Shown: in pieces, positions 1 to 6,508 of the stretch | How positions within the stretch are numbered: position 1 is the stretch's first letter | Layout of the letters: each line of letters begins with the position of its first letter | Assembly (NCBI GenBank): GCA_019415945.1 | Contig: DXYF01000040.1 | Span: forward strand, 1 to 36,285 | Direction: 5' to 3' | From: Clostridiales bacterium | GTDB lineage: Bacteria > Bacillota > Clostridia > Oscillospirales > Acutalibacteraceae | Length of the DNA: 36,285 nt | Notes under the pieces: generated by a model | The model's input: the letters and a program-made list of their open reading frames with translations, nothing else | Told to the model about the DNA's origin: nothing | Database searches by the model: none | Translations under genes and position numbers: made by a program

Positions 1-1249
1 TTCTCCAATCAATTATATATACAAGGGTTTGATAAGAGCCGTGTTTGAAAATATGATTAGTGATTGCGACTAATACAGCCGAAAAAAAGCCTCCTATCAG
101 GAAAGCTATCAACGTCAGTGAAAACTGTTCATAGCACAGGCAAGTAAATATCTGCCTGTTTTTGTATCCAACGGCCTTTAATAAACCAATATAGCTTTTT
201 CTTTCGTTAAATGATGTTATCGAAAATTGCACAAGCATAATAACAGCTAAGATAAATAATGCAAAAATTAATAATGTACCTGCTGTACTGAAAAGATTTG
301 CCATTATAATTGTACTTTCATGGATTGTCCAGTTGGTGGAGTTTGCTATGCTGTAACCCATAGAGTTCACCTGATTAAACACATAGGATGAATTTACGAT
401 TTCATCAACTATAACAACATAGTTGTGCAAAGACGGATTGTTCCACCAATTCACAATCATACTATCATCAGATAAATCAATTCCAGCCGATTCAAAAGCC
501 ATTTCCATCATCTTTATTCCGGTTTCCCTTGAAACATATATATCTTTAAAGAAACCCGATTTTGAAGGAGTACAGTAATAAGTTCCTATAATTTTCAGTT
601 TGTATTCAGGAGACGGAATTTCAGCCCATTCGTTGCCTAAAGCACCATCTATATTGTAATTATATAAAAATTCTAAGTTATTATTGTAACCCTTAACTGT
701 AATTGTTTTTCCGATTAAGCTTGTTCCGTCGATATAATCGAGATTTTCGGGTTTTATATCATCATATTCAAAAGGATAGAACAGGCTTGGCACTATGCAG
801 CTAAATTCAGGAGAATCTTCAAGGCTTTCGCCTGCAATAACCTCCTTTTTTTCATGTTCGGTCAAACCACACACATAAACCGTGGATTTTTTATCTTTTA
901 TATTTTTGTCGTTAATGTTCAAAGTTTCGTTTTCACTGTTAATATCTAAAATATCAAACAAGCATGTGTCACCGATTCCTGTTGTATCATCTACAAACTC
1001 AACATGTTCAACATTAGAAATTGCTTTAACTGCATCATCTGTAATCGGCAAAAGCCAAGGCTCCAAAGACATTGATCTTGCTTTTAAGTCGTTTTTATAA
1101 TTATCCATTGCATTTTGTGTTACTGCCGTAAAGCAGGATATAACAGTTAAAGCTATTACAAGCATGCACATTAATACAACAATCAAACTACTTTTTTGGT
1201 TTCCTCTTGTATTTGCTTTTGCTAAAAATCTTATATATGAATGTTTCAT
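1..1249 (-). CDS. FtsX-type ABC transporter permease, copy B (3' end missing)
   Basis: This reading frame is open from an ATG at 1249 to the left edge: 416 codons, no stop. It is a paralogue of the permease at 2083-3456. The first window base aligns with base 2205, so about 40 C-terminal residues lie outside. The start has a GGAG about 8 bases upstream. Visible parts are an N-terminal membrane segment (about residues 20-45), a large extracellular region of about 270 residues containing the motifs DSPEFSCIVPS and SPEYKLKIIGTYYCTP, and then an FtsX-like membrane domain with the cytoplasmic loop ERKSYIGLLKAVGYKNRQI. This matches MacB/FtsX permeases, which work with a separate ATPase. It follows the secreted-protein gene at 1313-1750 after a hairpin. 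Its length differs from copy A by exactly one codon over the shared part, and the segments I translated showed no frameshift. Export or immunity for the secreted partner is inference. Confidence 0.85.
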   Translation of the reverse strand, partial: MKHSYIRFLAKANTRGNQKSSLIVVLMCMLVIALTVISCFTAVTQNAMDNYKNDLKARSMSLEPWLLPITDDAVKAISNVEHVEFVDDTTGIGDTCLFDILDINSENETLNINDKNIKDKKSTVYVCGLTEHEKKEVIAGESLEDSPEFSCIVPSLFYPFEYDDIKPENLDYIDGTSLIGKTITVKGYNNNLEFLYNYNIDGALGNEWAEIPSPEYKLKIIGTYYCTPSKSGFFKDIYVSRETGIKMMEMAFESAGIDLSDDSMIVNWWNNPSLHNYVVIVDEIVNSSYVFNQVNSMGYSIANSTNWTIHESTIIMANLFSTAGTLLIFALFILAVIMLVQFSITSFNERKSYIGLLKAVGYKNRQIFTCLCYEQFSLTLIAFLIGGFFSAVLVAITNHIFKHGSYQTLVYIIDWR

Positions 1250-1261
1250 ATGTATAACTCC

Positions 1262-1304
1262 AAAAATAGCCCATAGGGCTGTCAAAATTTATTATGACAG
1301 CCCT
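1262..1304 (-). terminator. Hairpin between secreted protein B and permease B (attenuator-like)
   Basis: On the minus strand a perfect 10-bp stem AGGGCTGTCA / TGACAGCCCT (1275-1284 with 1295-1304, loop 10) starts 8 bases after the stop of the secreted-protein gene. A run of five U follows 8 nt later (1262-1266). The U run is offset from the stem, so it may be a leaky terminator or an mRNA-stabilising hairpin rather than a full stop. Copy A has a comparable hairpin with different stem bases. Confidence 0.6.
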
Positions 1305-1312
1305 AATATTAT

Positions 1313-1750
1313 TTAGTATGTTCTTAACAGTGTAGCTGTTGTTCTAAATCCACCGTTACTGACATTTTGATATTGAACATAGTATGATCCTTTTGGTAAA
1401 GCACTTCCATATGTTACAGAAATAGGTGCTGGATAATTTTTAGTTAGTGTAAAAGATTTCCACCCATAGCTTTTTCCAGTGGATTCATCAACAGCCCGTG
1501 CTCTGTTATTTGATGTGCTATATCCGTCAAATATTGTTGGATAACTGCCGAAATTTTCTGACATTTTACCAGCACCACCCATACTTGTTGAGATACTGGT
1601 CATTACGCCGGGATTTGTAGCAAGAGAAACCGTATGTGTCCATTGATAGGTTTTTGCGTTTGCACTTATTGCCGCCGTACAGGAAAACGCACACGCAACT
1701 GCTAATGTGGTCAATGCCGCCCTTTTGATTTTGCTTACATTTTGTTTCAT
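1313..1750 (-). CDS. Small secreted protein B of unknown family (bacteriocin-like context)
   Basis: A 145-aa protein with a clear Sec signal peptide: basic N-terminus (MKQNVSKIKR), hydrophobic core at about residues 11-30, and likely cleavage after AISANA. The mature part is about 113 residues, rich in Ser, Thr, Gly, Tyr and Asn, with alternating patterns that suggest beta strands. It ends in TATLLRTY and has no cysteine in the mature part, so no disulfides or lanthionines. An RBS (AGGAGG, rc of cctcct) precedes the ATG. I do not recognise the family. The organisation (Sec-secreted small protein followed by an FtsX permease) resembles lactococcin 972-type bacteriocin loci, but I do not see that family's sequence pattern; a DUF2712-like secreted protein is another possibility. 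Residues 1-59 are identical to copy A. The remaining 86 residues differ at 17 positions. It is probably strongly expressed from its own consensus promoter. Confidence 0.8.
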   Translation of the reverse strand: MKQNVSKIKRAALTTLAVACAFSCTAAISANAKTYQWTHTVSLATNPGVMTSISTSMGGAGKMSENFGSYPTIFDGYSTSNNRARAVDESTGKSYGWKSFTLTKNYPAPISVTYGSALPKGSYYVQYQNVSNGGFRTTATLLRTY

Positions 1751-1795
1751 ACTTGAAACCTCCTTTATTTAAATAAATTAAAAATTATATGTTAA

Positions 1796-1809
1796 TTTGT
1801 TGCAACAAA
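1796..1809. promoter_or_regulatory. 14-bp perfect palindrome in the leader of secreted protein B
   Basis: TTTGTTGCAACAAA lies between the promoter (1887-1915) and the start codon (1750), inside the predicted 5' leader. The matching site upstream of copy A (4000-4013) is TTTGTTTAAACAAA. The two central bases changed together so that the dyad stayed perfect. A dimeric repressor operator is the simplest reading. With no loop bases it is less suited to an RNA hairpin. Confidence 0.5.
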
Positions 1810-1886
1810 AATAACAGCATTTAAAAATTGTGAAAGTGTAAAAATCATTAAAGGAAAACAGAAAAATTATGTTTATTTTTAACCAT

Positions 1887-1915
1887 ATTATAGCAAATTT
1901 GGTACATATTGTCAA
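1887..1915 (-). promoter_or_regulatory. Consensus sigma-A promoter of secreted protein B
   Basis: On the minus strand, TTGACA (1910-1915), a 17-bp spacer and TATAAT (1887-1892). This is a perfect match to the vegetative consensus. The predicted leader is about 130 nt. Confidence 0.85.
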
Positions 1916-1967
1916 GAGCTATAAGCAATTTTTCTGTTTATATTTTCTAAAATATTATAATTTATTG

Positions 1968-2063
1968 TCAACTAATATTTAGCTCATTAAATACAGTATA
2001 ATATTTTACATTTGTATCCCAATTATATAGTGTTGAAACATTTTTTAACTCTATTGTTTTCAT
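1968..2063 (-). pseudogene. Truncated ABC transporter ATPase remnant (first 31 codons)
   Basis: Starting 19 bases after the permease A stop there is an RBS (GGGGAGA) and an ATG at 2063. The frame encodes 31 residues beginning MKTIELKNVSTLY, then stops at a TGA. This is the typical start of an ABC ATPase of the MacB/LolD kind (IELKNVSKxY...VLxxINxxI), ending with VFNELNIS just before the Walker A region would begin. The stop codon falls in the TTGACA-like sequence belonging to the duplicated upstream region of copy B. The simplest reading is that a full ATPase gene was cut by the tandem duplication. No Walker A, signature or Walker B motif remains, so it cannot be a working ATPase. It indicates that the ancestral unit was secreted protein, permease, ATPase. 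Confidence 0.75.
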
Positions 2064-2082
2064 TTTTATCTCCCCAAAAAGA

Positions 2083-3456
2083 TTACATATTGTTCATCGC
2101 GTCTTTGGACTCAATTTTTGTAAACCTTTTCAATACAATCAACTGACATACAAACGGAATTAAAACTGATATTGCAAGCGAAACGCAAAGATATGTCAAA
2201 AACATTCTCCAATCAATTATATATACAAGGGTTTGATAAGAGCCGTGTTTGAAAATATGGTTAGTGATTGCGACTAATACAGACGAAAAAGAGCCTCCTA
2301 TTAGAAAAGCCTTTAGAGTCAGTGAAAATTGTTCATAGCACAGGCAAGTAAATATCTGCCTGTTTTTATAGCCTATAGCCTTCAGCAAGCCTATGTAACT
2401 CTTTCTTTCATTAACGGAAGAAACTGATGATTGTACCAACGTAATAACTGCCAGAATAAAAAGCGCGGCGATTAAAAATACACCAACCGTACCGAATAAA
2501 TTCGCCATCAAAACTGTACTGTCATTAATTAACTGTTCAGGCGAGTTTGCAATAGAATATCCCATTCGGCTTATTTCATTAAATATGTACGGTAAGTTAT
2601 CAAAATCGTCGGCTACAACATAATAACTGTGCAACGAAGAATCATTCCACCACCGTGAAAGTTTACTTTCATTAGCAGACAAATTTACTCCCGCTGATTT
2701 CAATGCAATTTCCGTCATTTTTAAATCGGTTTCTCTTGAAACGAATATATCCGCATAATAACCCGATTTTGCAGGAGTACAGTAATAGGTTCCGACAATT
2801 TTTAATTTATACTCGGGTGACGGCAACACCTCATCAGTATTGCTTGAAACATCATCTTCACTGTAATTATATGTAACACTTACATTATCGTTATATCCCT
2901 TTACCGTAATTGTTTTTCCAATCATAGTTGTGCCGTCAATATAATCAAGTCCTCCGTAGTTACCGTTTTCGTTTTCAAACGGATAAAATATGCTCGGTAC
3001 TATACAACTGAAAACAGGAGAATCATCTAAACTCTTGCCTGCTGTTATGGTTTTTTCTTCATTGCCGATTAAGCCACATATATAAAATGCCGTATTTTCT
3101 TCTTTCATCTTTTCATCAATTTTATCCGAACTTCCATTTTCATTGTCAACATCTAAAATGCTAAACATGCATACACCTCTAAAACCGGCAATATCATCCA
3201 CCGAAGAAACGTGTTCAACATTTTCAATTGATGAAATTGCGTCATCGGTAAGCGGTAAAAGCCACGGGTCAAACTCCAGTGATCTCGCCCTGTAGTCCTC
3301 TTTGTATTCATTTAGTGCCCGAGCTGTCACTGCCGTAAAACAAGATATGACCGTACAGGCTATTACAAGCAAACACATCAGCACTATAACTGCATTGCTT
3401 TTTTTGTTCCCTTTTATATTTGCTTTTGATAAGAATCTAATATATGAGTATTTCAT
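2083..3456 (-). CDS. FtsX-type ABC transporter permease, copy A
   Basis: A 457-aa membrane protein with the layout of MacB/FtsX permeases. There is one membrane segment near the N-terminus (about residues 22-46) and a large extracellular domain of about 265 residues with the motifs WLLPLTDDAI, FSCIVPSIFYPFE and PEYKLKIVGTYYCTP. Three membrane segments follow at about 318-342, 375-400 and 417-442. The loop ERKSYIGLLKAIGYKNRQ between the second and third segments is the usual FtsX coupling region to the ATPase. It is co-transcribed with the secreted-protein gene just upstream (3517-3954), separated by a hairpin, and followed by the ATPase remnant. No intact ATPase is in the window. One probably lies beyond the left edge behind copy B and may serve both permeases. 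The role (export, immunity or sensing of the secreted protein) cannot be decided from sequence. Confidence 0.85.
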   Translation of the reverse strand: MKYSYIRFLSKANIKGNKKSNAVIVLMCLLVIACTVISCFTAVTARALNEYKEDYRARSLEFDPWLLPLTDDAISSIENVEHVSSVDDIAGFRGVCMFSILDVDNENGSSDKIDEKMKEENTAFYICGLIGNEEKTITAGKSLDDSPVFSCIVPSIFYPFENENGNYGGLDYIDGTTMIGKTITVKGYNDNVSVTYNYSEDDVSSNTDEVLPSPEYKLKIVGTYYCTPAKSGYYADIFVSRETDLKMTEIALKSAGVNLSANESKLSRWWNDSSLHSYYVVADDFDNLPYIFNEISRMGYSIANSPEQLINDSTVLMANLFGTVGVFLIAALFILAVITLVQSSVSSVNERKSYIGLLKAIGYKNRQIFTCLCYEQFSLTLKAFLIGGSFSSVLVAITNHIFKHGSYQTLVYIIDWRMFLTYLCVSLAISVLIPFVCQLIVLKRFTKIESKDAMNNM

Positions 3457-3473
3457 AGTGTTTCACCATAAGT

Positions 3474-3507
3474 AAAAAGCAGGGACTGCCATTATTTTGA
3501 CAGTCCC
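3474..3507 (-). terminator. Hairpin between secreted protein A and permease A (attenuator-like)
   Basis: The minus-strand stem GGGACTGTCA / TGGCAGTCCC has 10 bp with one U-G pair and a 6-nt loop, and is followed by TGCTTTTT (five U at 3474-3478). It begins 9 bases after the secreted-protein stop. It keeps the position and stem length of the copy B hairpin although the stem bases differ, so the structure rather than the sequence is preserved. Confidence 0.6.
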
Positions 3508-3516
3508 CAAATAAAT

Positions 3517-3954
3517 TTAATATGTCCTTAATAGTGTGGCAGACACTCTGAAGCCACCGTTACTTAAATTTTTATATTGAACATAATAGGGGTCTGCGGG
3601 CATTGATTGACCGTAAGTTACAGCGATAACAGCAGGATAATTTTTGGTTAATGTGAAATTTTTCCAGCCGTAACTTTTACCTGTCTTCTCATTAACCGCT
3701 CTCGCGCTGTTATTTGATGTACTATAACCGTCAAATATTGTAGGATAACTTCCAAAATTCTCAGACATTTTTCCGGTGCCACCCATACTTGTTGAGATAC
3801 TGGTCATTACACCGGGATTTGTAGCAAGAGAAACCGTATGTGTCCATTGATAGGTTTTTGCGTTTGCACTTATTGCCGCCGTACAGGAAAACGCACACGC
3901 AACTGCTAATGTGGTCAATGCCGCCCTTTTGATTTTGCTTACATTTTGTTTCAT
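3517..3954 (-). CDS. Small secreted protein A of unknown family (paralogue of secreted protein B)
   Basis: 145 aa, the same length as copy B. The signal peptide and the first 29 or so mature residues are identical to it, with likely cleavage after AISANA. All 17 differences lie at or after residue 60, concentrated in residues 86-140. An example is PYYVQYKNLSNGG against SYYVQYQNVSNGG. Shared blocks such as SENFGSYPTIFDGYSTSNN, GKSYGWK, FTLTKNYPA and the C-terminal SATLLRTY/TATLLRTY suggest a common fold with altered surface residues. It has a strong RBS (AGGAGG) and its own promoter. It is the first gene of the cassette and is separated from leuA by a terminator. I do not recognise the family. 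A secreted toxin or bacteriocin-like effector with the neighbouring permease as immunity or export partner is an inference. Confidence 0.8.
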   Translation of the reverse strand: MKQNVSKIKRAALTTLAVACAFSCTAAISANAKTYQWTHTVSLATNPGVMTSISTSMGGTGKMSENFGSYPTIFDGYSTSNNSARAVNEKTGKSYGWKNFTLTKNYPAVIAVTYGQSMPADPYYVQYKNLSNGGFRVSATLLRTY

Positions 3955-3999
3955 ACTTGAAACCTCCTTTGTTTAAATAAATTAAAAATTATATGTTAA

Positions 4000-4013
4000 T
4001 TTGTTTAAACAAA
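4000..4013. promoter_or_regulatory. 14-bp perfect palindrome in the leader of secreted protein A
   Basis: TTTGTTTAAACAAA occupies the same place relative to start codon and promoter as TTTGTTGCAACAAA in copy B. The surrounding leader sequence is almost identical in the two copies. The changed bases are the two central ones and preserve the dyad. Confidence 0.5.
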
Positions 4014-4092
4014 AATAACAGCATTTAAAAATTGTGAAAGTGTAGAAAAATATCAGTGTAAGACAAAAAAATATGTTCATTTTCTTAACCGT

Positions 4093-4121
4093 ATAATAGC
4101 AAATATGGTACATATTGTCAA
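4093..4121 (-). promoter_or_regulatory. Sigma-A promoter of secreted protein A
   Basis: Minus strand: TTGACA (4116-4121), 17 bp, TATTAT (4093-4098). This is one base from consensus. The spacer differs by one base from that of copy B. Confidence 0.8.
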
Positions 4122-4236
4122 GAGTTATAGTCAATTTTTTTGTTTATATTTTCTAAAATATTATAATTTATTGTTAACTAATATTTATTGTATAAAATTA
4201 AGCCAACAGTTTTTTTACTTCGGTTGACAAGAATAT

Positions 4237-4277
4237 AAAAAGAAAATGCAGCAAAACATTATCGCTTTGCTGCATTT
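4237..4277 (-). terminator. Intrinsic terminator of leuA
   Basis: Minus strand, 15 bases after the leuA stop: a perfect 12-bp stem AAATGCAGCAAA / TTTGCTGCATTT (4266-4277 with 4244-4255), loop of about 10, then TTTTCTTTTT. The remaining bases up to the cassette (4191-4236) show no gene. Confidence 0.85.
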
Positions 4278-4291
4278 AAATAGTTTTATAT

Positions 4292-5968
4292 CTATGCTTC
4301 TGCTCTGTTAATTGCATTCAGAACGCCGAGAACCGATGCAACATTGACATTTGAATCAATTCCAATACCGAAAATATGTTTTCCGTCCGGTTTTTTAAGC
4401 TCAATGTACGAAACTGCCTTTGAATCAGAGCCTTGAGAAATTGCGTGCTGGCTGTAAGAGATAAATTCATATTTATCAAGACCCACCGCTTTTATTGCAT
4501 TAAAGAATGCGTCAATCGGACCGTTACCCACGCCGCTCAAAACAACTTCGTCGCTGTCATCAATAATCATTCTGCCCTTGAAGTGAACATAATCCTTGCC
4601 GTTTTCGCTTTCCTCATAAATCTTTCTCTTTGTAAGCTTATACTTCATGGGATGGTTCAGATAATTCTGCTCAAACACATCAAAAAGCTCTTTGGGAACA
4701 AGCTCACGCTCAAGCTCTTCGCATTTTGCCTGTACAAGCTTTGAAAATTCGGGGTGCATACGCTTGGGCAAATCATAGCCGAAGTTGTTGCTCATTACAA
4801 ATGCAGCACCGCCTTTGCCCGACTGTGAATTAATTCTGATAATAGGCTCGTATTCGCGGCCTACATCGGCAGGGTCAATCGGCAGATAGGGGATTTCCCA
4901 CATATCCGTGCCGTTTTCACGCATATACTTCATACCCTTGTTTATGGCGTCTTGATGTGAACCCGAAAAGGCTGTAAATACAAGCTCGCCTATATATGGC
5001 TGACGGGGGTCTATTTTCATATTTGTACAGCGTTCGTAAATTTCACGAAGCTTGGGAAGATTTGAAAAATCAAGTTTCGGATCAACGCCCTGTGTAAACA
5101 TATTAAGACCCATCGTTACAATATCCATATTGCCCGTCCGTTCTCCGTTGCCGAAAAGAGTGCCTTCAACGCGTTCTGCTCCTGCAAGAAGTGCAAGCTC
5201 GCCCGCCGCAACGCCGCAGCCTCGGTCATTGTGCGGATGAACGCTGATAATTGCAGCTTTTCTGTTTTTGAGGTGTCTTATAAAGTATTCAACCTGATCT
5301 GCAAATGTGTTCGGAGTGCACATTTCAACCGTGTTTGGGAGGTTTAAAATAACTGGATTTTCCTCTGTAGAGCCGAGTGCCTCCATAACTTTGTCGCAAA
5401 TGTCAACTGCATTGTCCATTTCAGTGCCGCTGAAGCTTTCGGGTGAATATTCAAAGCGGAAGTTTGTATCGCCGTCATACTCATCGGTAAGCTGTTTTAT
5501 AAGTTTTGCACCCTCAACGGCAATTTTTGTAACGCCTTCCATATCGGTTTTGAAAACAACCTTTCTCTGAAGCGTCGAGGTTGAGTTGTAAAAGTGAATA
5601 ATTACATTTTTTGCACCCCTTACGGCTTCAAATGTCTTGCGGATCAGGTGTTCTCTTGCCTGCACAAGAACCTGAATCGTTACATCGTCGGGAATATGAT
5701 TTTTTTCAATAAGTTCGCGGCATATTTCATATTCTGTTTCCGAAGCACTCGGAAATCCGATTTCAATTTCCTTAAAGCCCATATCGCAGAGTGCGTGGAA
5801 AAACTCAAGCTTTTCTTCAAGATTCATCGGGTCAATAAGAGCTTGGTTTCCGTCACGCAGGTCAACACTGCACCAAATCGGAGCCTTTGTAATCATTTTG
5901 TCAGGCCATGTTCTGTCGGAAATATCAATCTGCTTAAACGGAACATACTTTTCAAAAGACGGTTTCAT
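4292..5968 (-). CDS. leuA: 2-isopropylmalate synthase (long, type 2 form)
   Basis: A 558-aa enzyme for the first committed step of leucine biosynthesis: acetyl-CoA plus 2-oxoisovalerate gives 2-isopropylmalate. The N-terminal TIM barrel carries DLRDGNQAL at residues 36-44 (metal and substrate site), the metal-ligand motif HPHND at 244-248 and GNGERTGN at 273-280. The C-terminal part (about 430-558) is the leucine-binding regulatory domain, with the GNGPIDAFFNAI segment at its start. The N-terminus (KPSFEKYVPF...DRTWPDK) is typical of the long LeuA2 group rather than the approximately 510-aa B. subtilis type. The start has AAGGAGGT 7 bases upstream. It is a single-gene unit with its own promoter, a T-box leader and a terminator. 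No other leu genes are in the window. Confidence 0.95.
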   Translation of the reverse strand: MKPSFEKYVPFKQIDISDRTWPDKMITKAPIWCSVDLRDGNQALIDPMNLEEKLEFFHALCDMGFKEIEIGFPSASETEYEICRELIEKNHIPDDVTIQVLVQAREHLIRKTFEAVRGAKNVIIHFYNSTSTLQRKVVFKTDMEGVTKIAVEGAKLIKQLTDEYDGDTNFRFEYSPESFSGTEMDNAVDICDKVMEALGSTEENPVILNLPNTVEMCTPNTFADQVEYFIRHLKNRKAAIISVHPHNDRGCGVAAGELALLAGAERVEGTLFGNGERTGNMDIVTMGLNMFTQGVDPKLDFSNLPKLREIYERCTNMKIDPRQPYIGELVFTAFSGSHQDAINKGMKYMRENGTDMWEIPYLPIDPADVGREYEPIIRINSQSGKGGAAFVMSNNFGYDLPKRMHPEFSKLVQAKCEELERELVPKELFDVFEQNYLNHPMKYKLTKRKIYEESENGKDYVHFKGRMIIDDSDEVVLSGVGNGPIDAFFNAIKAVGLDKYEFISYSQHAISQGSDSKAVSYIELKKPDGKHIFGIGIDSNVNVASVLGVLNAINRAEA

Positions 5969-6035
5969 AAAAATAACCTCCTTATACTAATCTATGATTA
6001 TTATCAATAAAGATTAGCATATTTAAATTTAACAC

Positions 6036-6328
6036 AAAAAAAGCCCCTCAAAAGCAACTAAATAATTGCTAAAAGGGACGAATAATATCGTGGTACCACC
6101 CAAATTCGGACACACATTGCTGTGAGTCCCTCAAAAACTTCAAACAAAGTTCTGACCGATAACGCAGTCTCGCGTTTCGCACTGCCATGCACACGGGCAT
6201 TTCGCACGAAAAACTCGGGGATGAGCTATACATACAAGTCCTCGCATCGGCTTACACCAACCGCCGATTCTCTTTGCCAAAAGACAAATATCTTGTTCCC
6301 GTCACTGTTTTTAAGGGGATTTATCTGT
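6036..6328 (-). promoter_or_regulatory. T-box riboswitch in the leuA leader
   Basis: The minus-strand leader of about 290 nt contains the T-box core TGGGTGGTACCACG (6089-6102). The antiterminator region is followed by a terminator whose stem uses AGCAA / TTGCT plus a CCCTT / GAGGG pairing and a U7 tract (6036-6042). Further upstream is a stem I region in which GGGAACAAG is faced by CTTG...CCC. The internal loop there contains CTC (6223-6225), a leucine codon, which is the likely specifier. Uncharged tRNA-Leu would therefore allow readthrough into leuA. The core motif and terminator are clear; the specifier call depends on my hand folding. Confidence 0.9.
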
Positions 6329-6335
6329 TACAAAT

Positions 6336-6364
6336 ATTATATATATTGATTTTGCGATTGTCAA
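6336..6364 (-). promoter_or_regulatory. Sigma-A promoter of the leuA T-box unit
   Basis: Minus strand: TTGACA (6359-6364), 17-bp spacer, TATAAT (6336-6341). This is a perfect consensus just upstream of the T-box leader. Confidence 0.85.
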
Positions 6365-6416
6365 GAGAATTTTTAGCTCAGGTGATTTTTGCTGAGCATA
6401 ATCGGATTCTATGCTG

Positions 6417-6445
6417 TTGATATTTGGGATTATTTGATGTATAAT
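6417..6445 (+). promoter_or_regulatory. Sigma-A promoter of the DUF951-prfA unit
   Basis: TTGATA (6417-6422), 17 bp, TATAAT (6440-6445), about 60 bases before the DUF951 start. It is divergent from the leuA promoter, with 52 bases between the two elements. Confidence 0.8.
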
Positions 6446-6508
6446 AAAATTTAAAGCAAAATCGTATTTATGTTTGCTTTTATGCATTTTAGCTTGGAGG
6501 TGTTTTTT

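Larger units (their letters stand above)
1..1980. repeat. Tandem duplication, copy B (left part cut by window edge)
   Basis: Bases 1-1980 repeat bases 2205-4190 in the same order: permease, hairpin, secreted-protein gene, leader with palindrome, promoter, AT-rich upstream stretch. Nucleotide identity is highest in the first 59 codons of the secreted-protein gene and in the leader. It is lower in the permease and in the C-terminal half of the secreted protein. Homology stops abruptly near 1980, where the upstream sequence becomes the ATPase remnant instead of the leuA terminator region. Confidence 0.9.
2205..4190. repeat. Tandem duplication, copy A
   Basis: This is the upstream partner of bases 1-1980, with the same order of elements. 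The homologous upstream edge is the AT-rich stretch ending in ACTAATATTTA near 4190. Beyond it lies unique sequence and the leuA terminator, so this copy sits at the original edge of the locus. Confidence 0.9.

Noticed and set aside
1313..1750. Direct assignment of the secreted proteins to the lactococcin 972 family
   Set aside because: Gene context is similar, but the mature part is longer and I do not see that family's conserved residues; kept as unknown.
1968..2063. The 31-codon frame as a functional small peptide gene
   Set aside because: Its sequence is the start of an ABC ATPase and its stop falls at the duplication joint, so a remnant is the simpler reading.
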